Shown here: positions 53,969 to 62,182 of the stretch, one piece after another
Position numbering within the stretch: the stretch's first letter is position 1
Layout of the letters: every line of letters starts with the position of its first letter
Assembly (NCBI RefSeq): GCF_042646085.1
Contig: NZ_JBHRSZ010000002.1
Location: 930,001 to 994,000, forward strand
DNA from: Litoribrevibacter euphylliae
GTDB taxonomy: Bacteria > Pseudomonadota > Gammaproteobacteria > Pseudomonadales > Litoribrevibacteraceae
Direction of reading: 5' to 3'
DNA: 64,000 bases
The notes under the pieces: generated by a model
Seen by the model: only the letters and a program-made list of their open reading frames with translations
Told to the model about the DNA's origin: nothing
Database searches by the model: none
Program-made: the position numbers and the translations under genes

Positions 53969-54022
53969 GAGCAATAATTAAGAATGAGATCTACAAACTC
54001 GCCTCGCCTTCGCTTTAGCCAG

Positions 54023-54028
54023 TATAAT
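54023..54028 (+). promoter_or_regulatory. Candidate -10 box of the histidine kinase gene
   Basis: A perfect TATAAT lies 34 bases upstream of the chosen kinase start. No good -35 hexamer is seen at 17 bases. It suggests a separate sigma-70 promoter for the kinase and regulator, besides read-through from the RiPP genes. Confidence 0.35.
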
Positions 54029-54061
54029 CTCTCGGGAGAACTCATCCACGAGGATTACATC

Positions 54062-55333
54062 ATGGCCGATTCAGGCACGTCTCCTGAAACTCCAACGCTG
54101 TCAAACCGTTCGCTTAACACCCTACAGGAAAAAGCCATTGCGTCTCTGGCGACCCTCAGTTATCGAACGGGAGAACTGCAGGTTTATCTCAATCAGATCT
54201 GTAAAGCGGTGTTGGATGTACTAGGCGACGGTGCGGCGGCGGTAACCTTGTATCGTAATGGCAAGAAAAACGTCATTGCTCGTGAACCGCACAGCCCGAA
54301 GGTCGGTGTACCGCTCGACATTCACGGTCAACTGTCCACCTTCGTAGTCAACAGTGGCGAGATTCTAAGAGTTGAAGATGCGCTGGCAACGCCTCAATAC
54401 GGCAAGCCACCCGCAGGCTATTGTTCCTATCTTGGCATTCCATTGAAGCTGCCCAACGGTGAAGTCGTTGGCACCCTCTGCTACTTCGATGAAAACACCC
54501 GCAACTACAGTGAAGACGATGCCCAAGTGGCCAGCTTATTCGCCGAACGCATTGCCATCGCGTTGGATAATTATGAGCTCTACCTTCAGCTCAAAGAACA
54601 TTCAGAAAATCTCGAAGATCTGGTAGAACAGCGTTCCAAAGAATTATTGGCCGCTCGTGATGAATTGGCGCAGAAAGAAAAGCTCGCTGCCATCGGTGAA
54701 TTTGCCACCAGCTTAACGCACGAGATTCGTAACCCACTGGCGACCATTCGCCTGGCGTTAGAGTATTTTGATCGCCAAGGCGATGACCGCTCCAGTAAAC
54801 GCGCACATCTGGCCAGCAATGAAGTTTCACGCTTAGAACGCATGCTGAATGAAGTGCTGGTGTATGCACGACCGGCTAACCTTGAAACACAATCGGTTGA
54901 GCTAAAAGCTTTTGTGGAGCATTTCTTATCCACTCATCACTGTCTGGTTGAGCCAAAACAACAAGCCTTCAATCTTCAGGCGAAAGAAGCCATTAACGTA
55001 CAAGCGGACCCGGACAAGCTCACTCAAATCCTGTTAAATCTGGCGTCCAATGCCTGCGATGCAGCCCTTGAACAAGAAACCATCGAATGGTCAATTGATC
55101 AGCAAGACGACTATGCGGTGTTACAAGTCACCAACCAAGGCGCGGTGATTCCATCGGAAAAACTGGCGACCATTACTGATGCTTTTGTCAGTGGTAAACC
55201 CAATGGCACAGGCTTGGGTTTGGCCATTGTAAAATCTTTAGTGGATGCCCATCGAGGCGAGTTGTCGATCACCTCTTCGGAGCAAACCGGCACCTGCATC
55301 CAAGTGACGCTTCCTATTACAACAACACTATAA
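54062..55333 (+). CDS. GAF-domain sensor histidine kinase
   Basis: Cytoplasmic histidine kinase of 423 residues from the ATG 54062 (ACGAGGA upstream); the frame continues 26 codons earlier without a signal. Order: GAF domain (about 30-165, YCSYLGIPLKLPNGEVVGTL), coiled coil (about 175-205), HisKA with the phospho-His in SLTHEIRNPLATIR (about His220), and HATPase with LLNLASNACDAA and GTGLGLAIVKSLVDAH. It has no membrane segment. The NtrC-type regulator gene follows 40 bases later, so they form a pair. It lies directly behind the RiPP genes and is a candidate controller of them. Confidence 0.9.
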   Translation: MADSGTSPETPTLSNRSLNTLQEKAIASLATLSYRTGELQVYLNQICKAVLDVLGDGAAAVTLYRNGKKNVIAREPHSPKVGVPLDIHGQLSTFVVNSGEILRVEDALATPQYGKPPAGYCSYLGIPLKLPNGEVVGTLCYFDENTRNYSEDDAQVASLFAERIAIALDNYELYLQLKEHSENLEDLVEQRSKELLAARDELAQKEKLAAIGEFATSLTHEIRNPLATIRLALEYFDRQGDDRSSKRAHLASNEVSRLERMLNEVLVYARPANLETQSVELKAFVEHFLSTHHCLVEPKQQAFNLQAKEAINVQADPDKLTQILLNLASNACDAALEQETIEWSIDQQDDYAVLQVTNQGAVIPSEKLATITDAFVSGKPNGTGLGLAIVKSLVDAHRGELSITSSEQTGTCIQVTLPITTTL

Positions 55334-55373
55334 CTAACCTAATAAGAATCGATTTTTCCAAAGGCCTTGTGAT

Positions 55374-56771
55374 ATGAACTCCCGCATCCTCATCGTTGAA
55401 GACGAAACTGCTCTCGCTCAAATGTTGACCATGCATTTTGAGGATGAAGGCCATGAAGTCTTTCATGCCAGTTGTTTACGGGAAGCACGAGAGCTGGTGC
55501 CCTTACATCAGCCCGATCTCATTCTGATGGATCAGGGTCTGCCCGATGGAAAGGGCTACGATTTACTGCGGGAACTGCAAGAACACGACACGCCTGCCAC
55601 CATGGTAATGATGACGGCGGAACACGATCTCGAACTCGCCATCGCTGCCATTAAAGCCGGCGCCTTTGATTTTGTTCACAAGCCAATCAAAACCGATGAA
55701 CTGAACCACACCGTCAATCGAGCATTAGAACATCAGAAATTAGCGCGCCAGGTTGAAGTGCTGTCGTCGGTTAGTGAGGAAGCGCTAAACGAACCGCGTC
55801 TGCTCGGTAAAAGCCAAGCCATGCTCGACGTCAGTAAAGAAATTGCTTTGGTGGCAGGCAGTAACGCTCGCGTACTGATCACTGGCGAAAGCGGGACGGG
55901 GAAAGAGTTGGTGGCCCGAGCGATTCATCATCACAGTCACCGCCCTGGCCCCTTCATGGCAATTAACTGCGCTGCGTTGGTGGATAACTTACTCGAAAGC
56001 GAACTGTTCGGTCATGAACGTGGCGCCTTTACCGGAGCGACTGACCGTAAACCCGGTAAATTTGAACTGGCTGAAAACGGCACTTTGTTTCTGGATGAAA
56101 TTGGTGAAATGGCACTGCCACTTCAAGCCAAATTACTCCGTGTCCTTCAGGAAGGCACCTTTGAACGCCTTGGTGGCAGCCAGCAACTCCGAAGCAACGC
56201 GCGTGTGATTGCAGCGACCAATCGTAATCTGCCCAATGAAATTGATGCCGGAAATTTTAGGGAAGATTTGTATTACCGCTTGAACGCGATGCAGATTCAA
56301 CTTCCGCCCCTGAGAGAACGCTCGGAAGACATTCCCACCTTGGTGGAAGGTTTGTTGGAACGTATTTGTCGTTCCGAAGGCAAACCAAATCTCAGTACCA
56401 CGCCGGAAGCCATGGCCTTACTCAAGCACTATCACTGGCCGGGCAATATTCGTGAATTACAAAACGTGCTCACTCAAGCGGTGATCCGCGCCAGAAGTAA
56501 TTTCATCGGCGACCAAGAATTATGTATCAGCAAAGATGCGCAATATGCTGTTCAATCAAATAACGGCTCTACGCACTCAGACAAGGCTTCCACAAACTCA
56601 AGTAATAACGCTAATGAAGCGTTGTCGACCTTGGCAGATTTGGAAGCCAAGCACATTCAATACGTGTTGGATTATACCGGGGGGCACAAAGGCAAAAGTG
56701 CTAAGATTCTCGACATTTCCCGACCCGCGTTGGATCGGAAAATCGAGAAATACGGGCTAACGGTCAAGTAA
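55374..56771 (+). CDS. NtrC-family sigma-54-dependent response regulator
   Basis: Bacterial enhancer-binding protein of 465 residues. REC domain 1-120 with phospho-acceptor Asp53 (LMDQGLPDGKGYD). The AAA+ domain has Walker A GESGTGKE and the sigma-54 contact loop GAFTGA near 218-223, with complete LFLDEIGEM. A Fis-type helix-turn-helix ends it (GHKGKSAKILDISRPALDRKIEKYGL). It should activate sigma-54 promoters by opening complexes with ATP. The best candidate target in the window is the -24/-12 element before the hvfA-like gene, flanked by direct repeats. Confidence 0.93.
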   Translation: MNSRILIVEDETALAQMLTMHFEDEGHEVFHASCLREARELVPLHQPDLILMDQGLPDGKGYDLLRELQEHDTPATMVMMTAEHDLELAIAAIKAGAFDFVHKPIKTDELNHTVNRALEHQKLARQVEVLSSVSEEALNEPRLLGKSQAMLDVSKEIALVAGSNARVLITGESGTGKELVARAIHHHSHRPGPFMAINCAALVDNLLESELFGHERGAFTGATDRKPGKFELAENGTLFLDEIGEMALPLQAKLLRVLQEGTFERLGGSQQLRSNARVIAATNRNLPNEIDAGNFREDLYYRLNAMQIQLPPLRERSEDIPTLVEGLLERICRSEGKPNLSTTPEAMALLKHYHWPGNIRELQNVLTQAVIRARSNFIGDQELCISKDAQYAVQSNNGSTHSDKASTNSSNNANEALSTLADLEAKHIQYVLDYTGGHKGKSAKILDISRPALDRKIEKYGLTVK

Positions 56772-56828
56772 TTCTTAATCACGCTCTTAGTCGTTCCCTT
56801 GCTCGTACTCTTGCTCTTCTTCTTGGCT

Positions 56829-57761
56829 TCAATCTGTTTCCGCCATTGATGACAATAAGTCGTTAATGGCGATGGCAAATTCCTGCGGTGAATCTTCCTG
56901 TAAGAAATGCCCACCGATCAGGGTTTGATGCTTCATACCTTTACTGCCAGGAATGCGCTCCTGCATGTAGGTATCACCACCCCGCGTGATCGGATCACCA
57001 TTACTGAAAGTGGTTAAGAAGGGTTTATCCCAGGCATCCAACACCTTCCATGCCGCACGATTGGCTTCGGTAGCCGGGTTATCTGGCGTCACAGGCACCA
57101 ATTTAGGAAAGGCTCTCGTACCTGCCTTGTAATCTTCCGACGGGAACGGAGCATCGTATGCTAAGGCTTCCGCTTTGGATAACTTTTTAAAGGTACCGGA
57201 CTCAACAATTTTACTGATTGGAAACCACGGGCTGTAGGACGCAAAGGTTTTCCACAAATGAAACGCCATCGGCACTTTTTGATCACCGGTTGGTAACATG
57301 CCATTGCCAACAACAATGGCTTTAAAGCGATCGGCATTTTCAGCGGCCAATCTAAGACCAATCAACGAGCCCCAATCCTGACATACCAGCGTGATGTTGG
57401 TTAATTCCAGTTCATTGATAAAGCGCTGCATCCAGTTCATGTGACTTTGATAGCTGTAGCTGTCTATGCCGACAGGCTTGTCTGACTTACCGAAACCAAT
57501 CAGATCCGGCGCGATCACCCGATGTCCGGCTGCCGCACAGATGGGAATCATATAACGATAGAGATACGACCAGCTTGGCTCACCATGCAACATTAGAATG
57601 GGGTCGGCATCCTTTGGGCCTTCATCCACATAATGCATGCGAAGCGCTTCCGTTTCTTTGGTGGTTTGATTAGTGCCCTCGGCTACATCCACATAGTTAT
57701 CTGTAAACGGGTAACCAATGAGGCGTTCAAAGCGTTCATCTGGGGTGCGTAGAAATTCCAT
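56829..57761 (-). CDS. Haloalkane-dehalogenase-like alpha/beta hydrolase
   Basis: Alpha/beta hydrolase of 310 residues of the haloalkane dehalogenase subfamily I. The oxyanion motif HGEPSWSYLYR (59-69), the nucleophile in LVCQDWGSLIGL (Asp129), an acid in NGDPITRGG (about Asp260) and the His in IGGHFLQEDSP are all present. Nucleophile Asp distinguishes it from esterases. It would hydrolyse carbon-halogen bonds by an alkyl-enzyme intermediate, or act on another substrate as many relatives are untested. It is divergent from the AAR-like gene. Confidence 0.85.
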   Translation of the reverse strand: MEFLRTPDERFERLIGYPFTDNYVDVAEGTNQTTKETEALRMHYVDEGPKDADPILMLHGEPSWSYLYRYMIPICAAAGHRVIAPDLIGFGKSDKPVGIDSYSYQSHMNWMQRFINELELTNITLVCQDWGSLIGLRLAAENADRFKAIVVGNGMLPTGDQKVPMAFHLWKTFASYSPWFPISKIVESGTFKKLSKAEALAYDAPFPSEDYKAGTRAFPKLVPVTPDNPATEANRAAWKVLDAWDKPFLTTFSNGDPITRGGDTYMQERIPGSKGMKHQTLIGGHFLQEDSPQEFAIAINDLLSSMAETD

Positions 57762-58030
57762 CTCAATGTCCTTATCCGAGTATGTGATTCACTCATTCAA
57801 ACGAACGATTTATATGAGCAAATAAATAGTGGTTTAAGATTAGACGGATTCACCAGTTATCGGCAACCATCCTTTACTAACTTCAGAAGTGTTCATTAAT
57901 TGATCTAGGCTAATGTATTCACAAATTATTCGTGCCTATATAAAGTAAGAAAAAACGTCGGATAGATGTCATGAATAAACACATCACATCGACTTCCATA
58001 ACCTCTCAGTCGAGTAATCCCGGAGGGATC

Positions 58031-60148
58031 ATGAAAACGGTAGTAAGCATCAGTTTGGGAAGCGATGCACTTGACTACGACTTCACCACAGAATTTCTCG
58101 GACAGAAATTCCGCGTCGTACGCATCGGCACCAATAAAAATATTAAGAAAGCAGAAGCGCTGATTAAAAAATGGCAGAACGAAGCCGACGTATTAGGGCT
58201 TGGTCGTGTGCGTGAACACTACCACGTTGGAACCAAACTATTCGTACAAAAGACCACGAAACACCTGGAAGACCTGGTTACAGAGATCCCGGTGACGACA
58301 GGTTCACAGCTGCGCAATATTCTTCATGAATGGGCTATTCGTCATACCCAGATTTCACAAGGTAATTTCTTCAACAACTCGCGCGTGATGTTCTTCAACG
58401 GCATTGCCAATTACCGCGCAGCCTCGGTCATGAACGAATACACCGACAATCTATTTTTTGCTGATCCGGTCATTCAACTGGGCATGCCCAAATTACTGAC
58501 CTCGTTAAACGCGTTGGAACTCTATGCCACCGGCACGCACCCGTTAAACAAATGGTCACCACCTCATGTATTGTCGCCAAGTGTCGCGCCGATCAAAGAG
58601 TGGAATAAATACATCCTGCGTAAAGCCGCTCAAAAAGCGGATGTGATTGCCGCAGGCTATGAAGAAATTGAGCAGTTCACCCTCGAAGAGATGGGTGGCA
58701 AAACCTTATTATCCTCCACCATCACCGATGAACGTTTAGCCAGATTACGCGAGAAAGGCGTCAACATGGTGGTGGACATCTGCCCTAAGATTTTCGACAT
58801 CACCGTCGGTATTAACGTTATCGAAGCCTTGATTTTAGCGGCGCTCAATAAACAGCAAGGCGAACTGAATCAAGACGACTTCCTAGAGATTATGGAAACG
58901 CTGGACGTTGAACCACAGATCCTCTTTCCTTCCGGTTACAAACGCACCAACCGCTTTGCTTTTGTGATTCATCCGTTGTCACAACAATATTTTAAGAACG
59001 CCAAACCGTTAGACATGGTGGCTAAATACTCGCCGCCAGTGGTGATGGATACCGTCGAGAAAGTCATGGCCTATGCGCCGCCGTTTGTGTATTCCCATGT
59101 CAAAGGCATCAAATCTCCGACCGGTGTTGAAGCCGAAGGTTGGTTGATTACCGTAGGCGGAACACCGAAAGAAATCATGGCCCACAGTCCTGAGTTTACC
59201 TATCGTCGTCTACTGGCTGCAGCCAAACTGGCAAAACGCATGGGTGCTCAGATCATGGGCTTAGGTGCATTCACCAAGGTTGTTGGCGATGCTGGCATTA
59301 CCGTCGCGAAACGCGCGCCGTTACCTATTACCACCGGCAACAGCTACAGTGCCTCGGGCGCATTATGGGCCGCAGCCGATGCAACACGCCGTTTAGGTCT
59401 GGTGGACATTAACAAAACCGGACGCGTCCATGGTAAAGCCATGGTTGTCGGAGCCACCGGTGCCATTGGTTCAGTCTGTGCTCGTCTTTTAGCCAAAGCC
59501 GTGGACGAGGTGTACATGGTCGCGCCAGAAACGGCCAAGCTTTTAGCGATGAAAGAAACCATCCTCAAAGAAACACCGGAAGCCACAGTGCATTTATCGA
59601 CTCATGCCGACAAAGACCTCAGTGAAATGGACATGGTTGTCACCGCCACCTCTGGTGCCGGTAAAAAGATCCTCGACATCATGAAGGTTAAACCTGGCTG
59701 TGTGATCACTGACGTTGCGCGTCCGCTGGATATTCCCGCCAGTGACGTTGCCAAACGTCCGGATGTGTTAGTCATTGAATCCGGTGAAATTGAATTGCCG
59801 GGTAACGTTGAGATGAAGAACATCGGTCTTCCAGACAATGTGGCTTACGCCTGTTTGGCCGAAACCATCGTCCTTGCTCTTGAAGGTCGCTTTGAAAACT
59901 TTACGCTCGGTCGCAACATCGAGTGGGAAAAAGTCAAAGAGATTTATCAAATGGGCTTAAAACACGGTATGAAGCTGGCCGCGATTTCCGGCGTCAACGG
60001 TGTGTACACGGATGAAGACATCAAGCGCATTCGCGACTTTGCCATCAAGAAACGCGCGGAACTCAACATCGATCAGCCGAAAGTGGTTCCGTTAAAAAGA
60101 CGAAGAAATACCACCAAGAAAGCCAATTCCAAGACGGCCATCAAATAG
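58031..60148 (+). CDS. Acyl-ACP-reductase-like protein with long N-terminal domain
   Basis: Protein of 705 residues from the ATG 58031, chosen for the strong GGAGG four bases upstream; an ATG at 57971 has a weaker context. The C-terminal half resembles cyanobacterial long-chain acyl-ACP reductase: GLGAFTKVVGD, PITTGNSY, Rossmann GATGAIGSVCARLLA, KPGCVITDVARPLD (Cys near 557, at the place of the thioester Cys), and YACLAETIVLALEGRFENFT with LGRN. The N-terminal 330 residues are an extra domain I do not recognise. A fatty aldehyde-producing function, for wax or membrane lipids, is plausible but not proved. Standing between a dehalogenase and an ATPase gene, it is its own unit. Confidence 0.7.
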   Translation: MKTVVSISLGSDALDYDFTTEFLGQKFRVVRIGTNKNIKKAEALIKKWQNEADVLGLGRVREHYHVGTKLFVQKTTKHLEDLVTEIPVTTGSQLRNILHEWAIRHTQISQGNFFNNSRVMFFNGIANYRAASVMNEYTDNLFFADPVIQLGMPKLLTSLNALELYATGTHPLNKWSPPHVLSPSVAPIKEWNKYILRKAAQKADVIAAGYEEIEQFTLEEMGGKTLLSSTITDERLARLREKGVNMVVDICPKIFDITVGINVIEALILAALNKQQGELNQDDFLEIMETLDVEPQILFPSGYKRTNRFAFVIHPLSQQYFKNAKPLDMVAKYSPPVVMDTVEKVMAYAPPFVYSHVKGIKSPTGVEAEGWLITVGGTPKEIMAHSPEFTYRRLLAAAKLAKRMGAQIMGLGAFTKVVGDAGITVAKRAPLPITTGNSYSASGALWAAADATRRLGLVDINKTGRVHGKAMVVGATGAIGSVCARLLAKAVDEVYMVAPETAKLLAMKETILKETPEATVHLSTHADKDLSEMDMVVTATSGAGKKILDIMKVKPGCVITDVARPLDIPASDVAKRPDVLVIESGEIELPGNVEMKNIGLPDNVAYACLAETIVLALEGRFENFTLGRNIEWEKVKEIYQMGLKHGMKLAAISGVNGVYTDEDIKRIRDFAIKKRAELNIDQPKVVPLKRRRNTTKKANSKTAIK

Positions 60149-60615
60149 CCTTTTTGAACGTTAGCTAGTTCAAATCCAATCTGACCAAAGTCAGCCAGGC
60201 TAAACAAGGACAGCCATCACACAGTTCTTGTTTAGCCTAGTTTTCAGACCCAAAGTGTTACTTTTCTACCACCCCGGTAACACAACACACCGTCCAAACT
60301 ATGGAACATAGGTAACAACTCAGTGTTCCGATCAAGCAACAAAAACACTAACCCATTAAATATTAAAGACTTTTTAAAAGTGGCACGCGGTTAGCAATCT
60401 ATTTATTAAGAACAACAAAAACACATCGGTTCGGTTTCACCAATAAAAATAAAAATAGAAACTCAGGACTGACGCTCAACAATAAAAATAAAAAGCGAGC
60501 AAAGAAAACCATTATGAGCCCGAAAGGGCTCTCCACCTTCTCTTTTATTTACTCTTCCGCTTTTCAATCCAGATTTACTTAAACCGCAATCGTTTTCTCT
60601 CAGTTATCCAACGCT
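60149..60615. other. 467-base gap with terminator and repeats
   Basis: It holds the terminator of the AAR-like gene, a GGAACA/TGTTCC inverted repeat (60303-60329), two copies of CAATAAAAATAAAAA about 39 bases apart, and a perfect GAGCCC-GAAA-GGGCTC hairpin at 60516-60531. No coding frame or known RNA is recognisable. Confidence 0.4.
60197..60238 (+). terminator. Terminator after the AAR-like gene
   Basis: AGGCTAAACAAG and CTTGTTTAGCCT form a perfect 12-pair stem with an 18-base loop, followed by AGTTTTC. Confidence 0.7.
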
Positions 60616-61941
60616 TCAGTTGCTTTTCAAATATTCACTCACTACAAACTCAGAGTAATAGAGAGGCACTACGATATTGGTCGTCCCCAGAGGTTTTGAA
60701 CCTTGTGTTCCTGTAAGCTTAATGGTTTTAATCGGCTGACACTTTGTGATGTAAGACTGAAGTGACTTAGCTCGTGTTCGCTTACCACTTTTCACTTCAA
60801 TTGGGATAACATTACCGTCTTCATCAGCGGCGATAAATTCGATCTCTGCTCGTGCATCCCCCCAGGAAAAGGTGGGATCGAGGCCTTGCCCGACAAATTC
60901 TTGCTGAACAAAATTTTCAGCCACGAAGCCCTTATATTCATACCCTTGTTGCTTAATCTCTTTATAGCTGATCCCCAGCATATGGTTGAGTAAACCAATA
61001 TCCAGTAAAAATAGTTTCACTCGATTATCTTTACGGTAAGCAGCTAAAGGACTACGAGGAGTACCTTCAATGGGATAATTAACTAACACTAAGCGGCACT
61101 TCTCTAGCCATAAAATGGCATTTTCGAAATCACTATAACGAGATTTACGTTGATGTACCCCCTTAAACTTAAATCGCTTAACCGACTCATCCATAACTGA
61201 TGAAAGTTGTGATGGGACATTACGAAATACCGCCTCAATAACTCCAGCATCCACTTTTCCAGAATATTTCCCAAAGTCTCGTAGATAGCCAGAAACCAAG
61301 TCACGGTGAATACTTGATACAGTTTCAATGCGTTCAATAATGCTGCGATCCGACATATTAAACCAAGAGTGAACCGCTTCAGGCATACCACCCGTAAAGT
61401 AATAATCCGTGAGCTTTTCAAACAGTTTCGTATGAGCTGCCGAAGTGTTCATTTGAGTTTCATAGGCTTTTATTAACGCGATTTCTTCCGATGCAAGAAG
61501 GAATTCTCGAAATGTTAGGGGACGTAAAATATGTTGTTCCACTTTCCCCACAGGAAAAGCATCCAATAAACCAATGTTTGAACCACTTGCTGCTACAAAC
61601 ATATCGGGCGCTTTCTCTGCAAAAAACTTTAGCGAGGTCACTGCTCTCTGGCACTCTCCGATTTCATCCAGTATGAGTAAATCCTCTGCAACATTAAAAG
61701 CCTTGCCTGTAAGCAACTCTATATTGGTAATGACATCCTCTGGATCTAGGGAACCCGAGAAAGCTTCCGCCATGTCTGGATTTTCCAGGAAATCAATACG
61801 AAGCACGCTTCCAAACGTTTCCCCTAGTAAAGTCTCAAGAAGATAAGTTTTACCCGTCTGGCGAGCACCATCAATTAACAGAGGTTTACGCTGTTCTTTT
61901 GATTTCCAAGCTAGAAGCTTTTCCAATAACACTCTTTTCAT
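60616..61941 (-). CDS. AAA ATPase with DUF4143 domain
   Basis: P-loop ATPase of 441 residues with a C-terminal DUF4143 (restriction-nuclease-like) domain. Walker A is GARQTGKT (about 25-32) and Walker B LLILDEIGE (about 88-96). The C-terminal part has RVKLFLLDIGLLNHMLG, GFVAENFVQQEF and EIEFIAADEDGNVIPIEVKSG, where the E...ExK pattern suits a nuclease fold. Such proteins are scattered across bacteria and often horizontally moved; function is not established. Poor synteny and the AT-rich palindromic upstream region agree with acquisition. Confidence 0.85.
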   Translation of the reverse strand: MKRVLLEKLLAWKSKEQRKPLLIDGARQTGKTYLLETLLGETFGSVLRIDFLENPDMAEAFSGSLDPEDVITNIELLTGKAFNVAEDLLILDEIGECQRAVTSLKFFAEKAPDMFVAASGSNIGLLDAFPVGKVEQHILRPLTFREFLLASEEIALIKAYETQMNTSAAHTKLFEKLTDYYFTGGMPEAVHSWFNMSDRSIIERIETVSSIHRDLVSGYLRDFGKYSGKVDAGVIEAVFRNVPSQLSSVMDESVKRFKFKGVHQRKSRYSDFENAILWLEKCRLVLVNYPIEGTPRSPLAAYRKDNRVKLFLLDIGLLNHMLGISYKEIKQQGYEYKGFVAENFVQQEFVGQGLDPTFSWGDARAEIEFIAADEDGNVIPIEVKSGKRTRAKSLQSYITKCQPIKTIKLTGTQGSKPLGTTNIVVPLYYSEFVVSEYLKSN

Positions 61942-62043
61942 CGACCCTCTCCTAATCCTAAATCACAGAACCTATGTAACTAAATCAAATATCTGGATTG
62001 TCATTCGAGTAAAAACCTATAAGCCCATAATAAGAAAAAAAAA

Positions 62044-62107
62044 TATTACATTTTTATGCGCATAAAAGAATAATAATATACATTATTACGCGCATAAAAA
62101 TGTAATA
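62044..62107. promoter_or_regulatory. Large palindromic region upstream of the ATPase gene
   Basis: Arms at 62044-62065 and 62086-62107 are inverted copies matching at 21 of 22 bases, with a 20-base AT-rich centre. Within the left arm TTTTATGCGCATAAAA is itself a perfect 16-base palindrome. The region is 100-165 bases before the ATPase start and could be two operator sites or a cruciform-forming element. Confidence 0.5.
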
Positions 62108-62124
62108 AAATAGCTTTAACACAA

Positions 62125-62152
62125 AAAAACCGGAGACGAAGCTCCGGTTTTT
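62125..62152 (-). terminator. Rho-independent terminator of acs
   Basis: CCGGAG and CTCCGG pair around a six-base loop, flanked by A and T runs of five or more, so it can work on the minus strand for acs (30 bases past its stop). Confidence 0.85.
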
Positions 62153-62182
62153 AGTTTCAGTCTGTGACTTTACATCCCAGGA

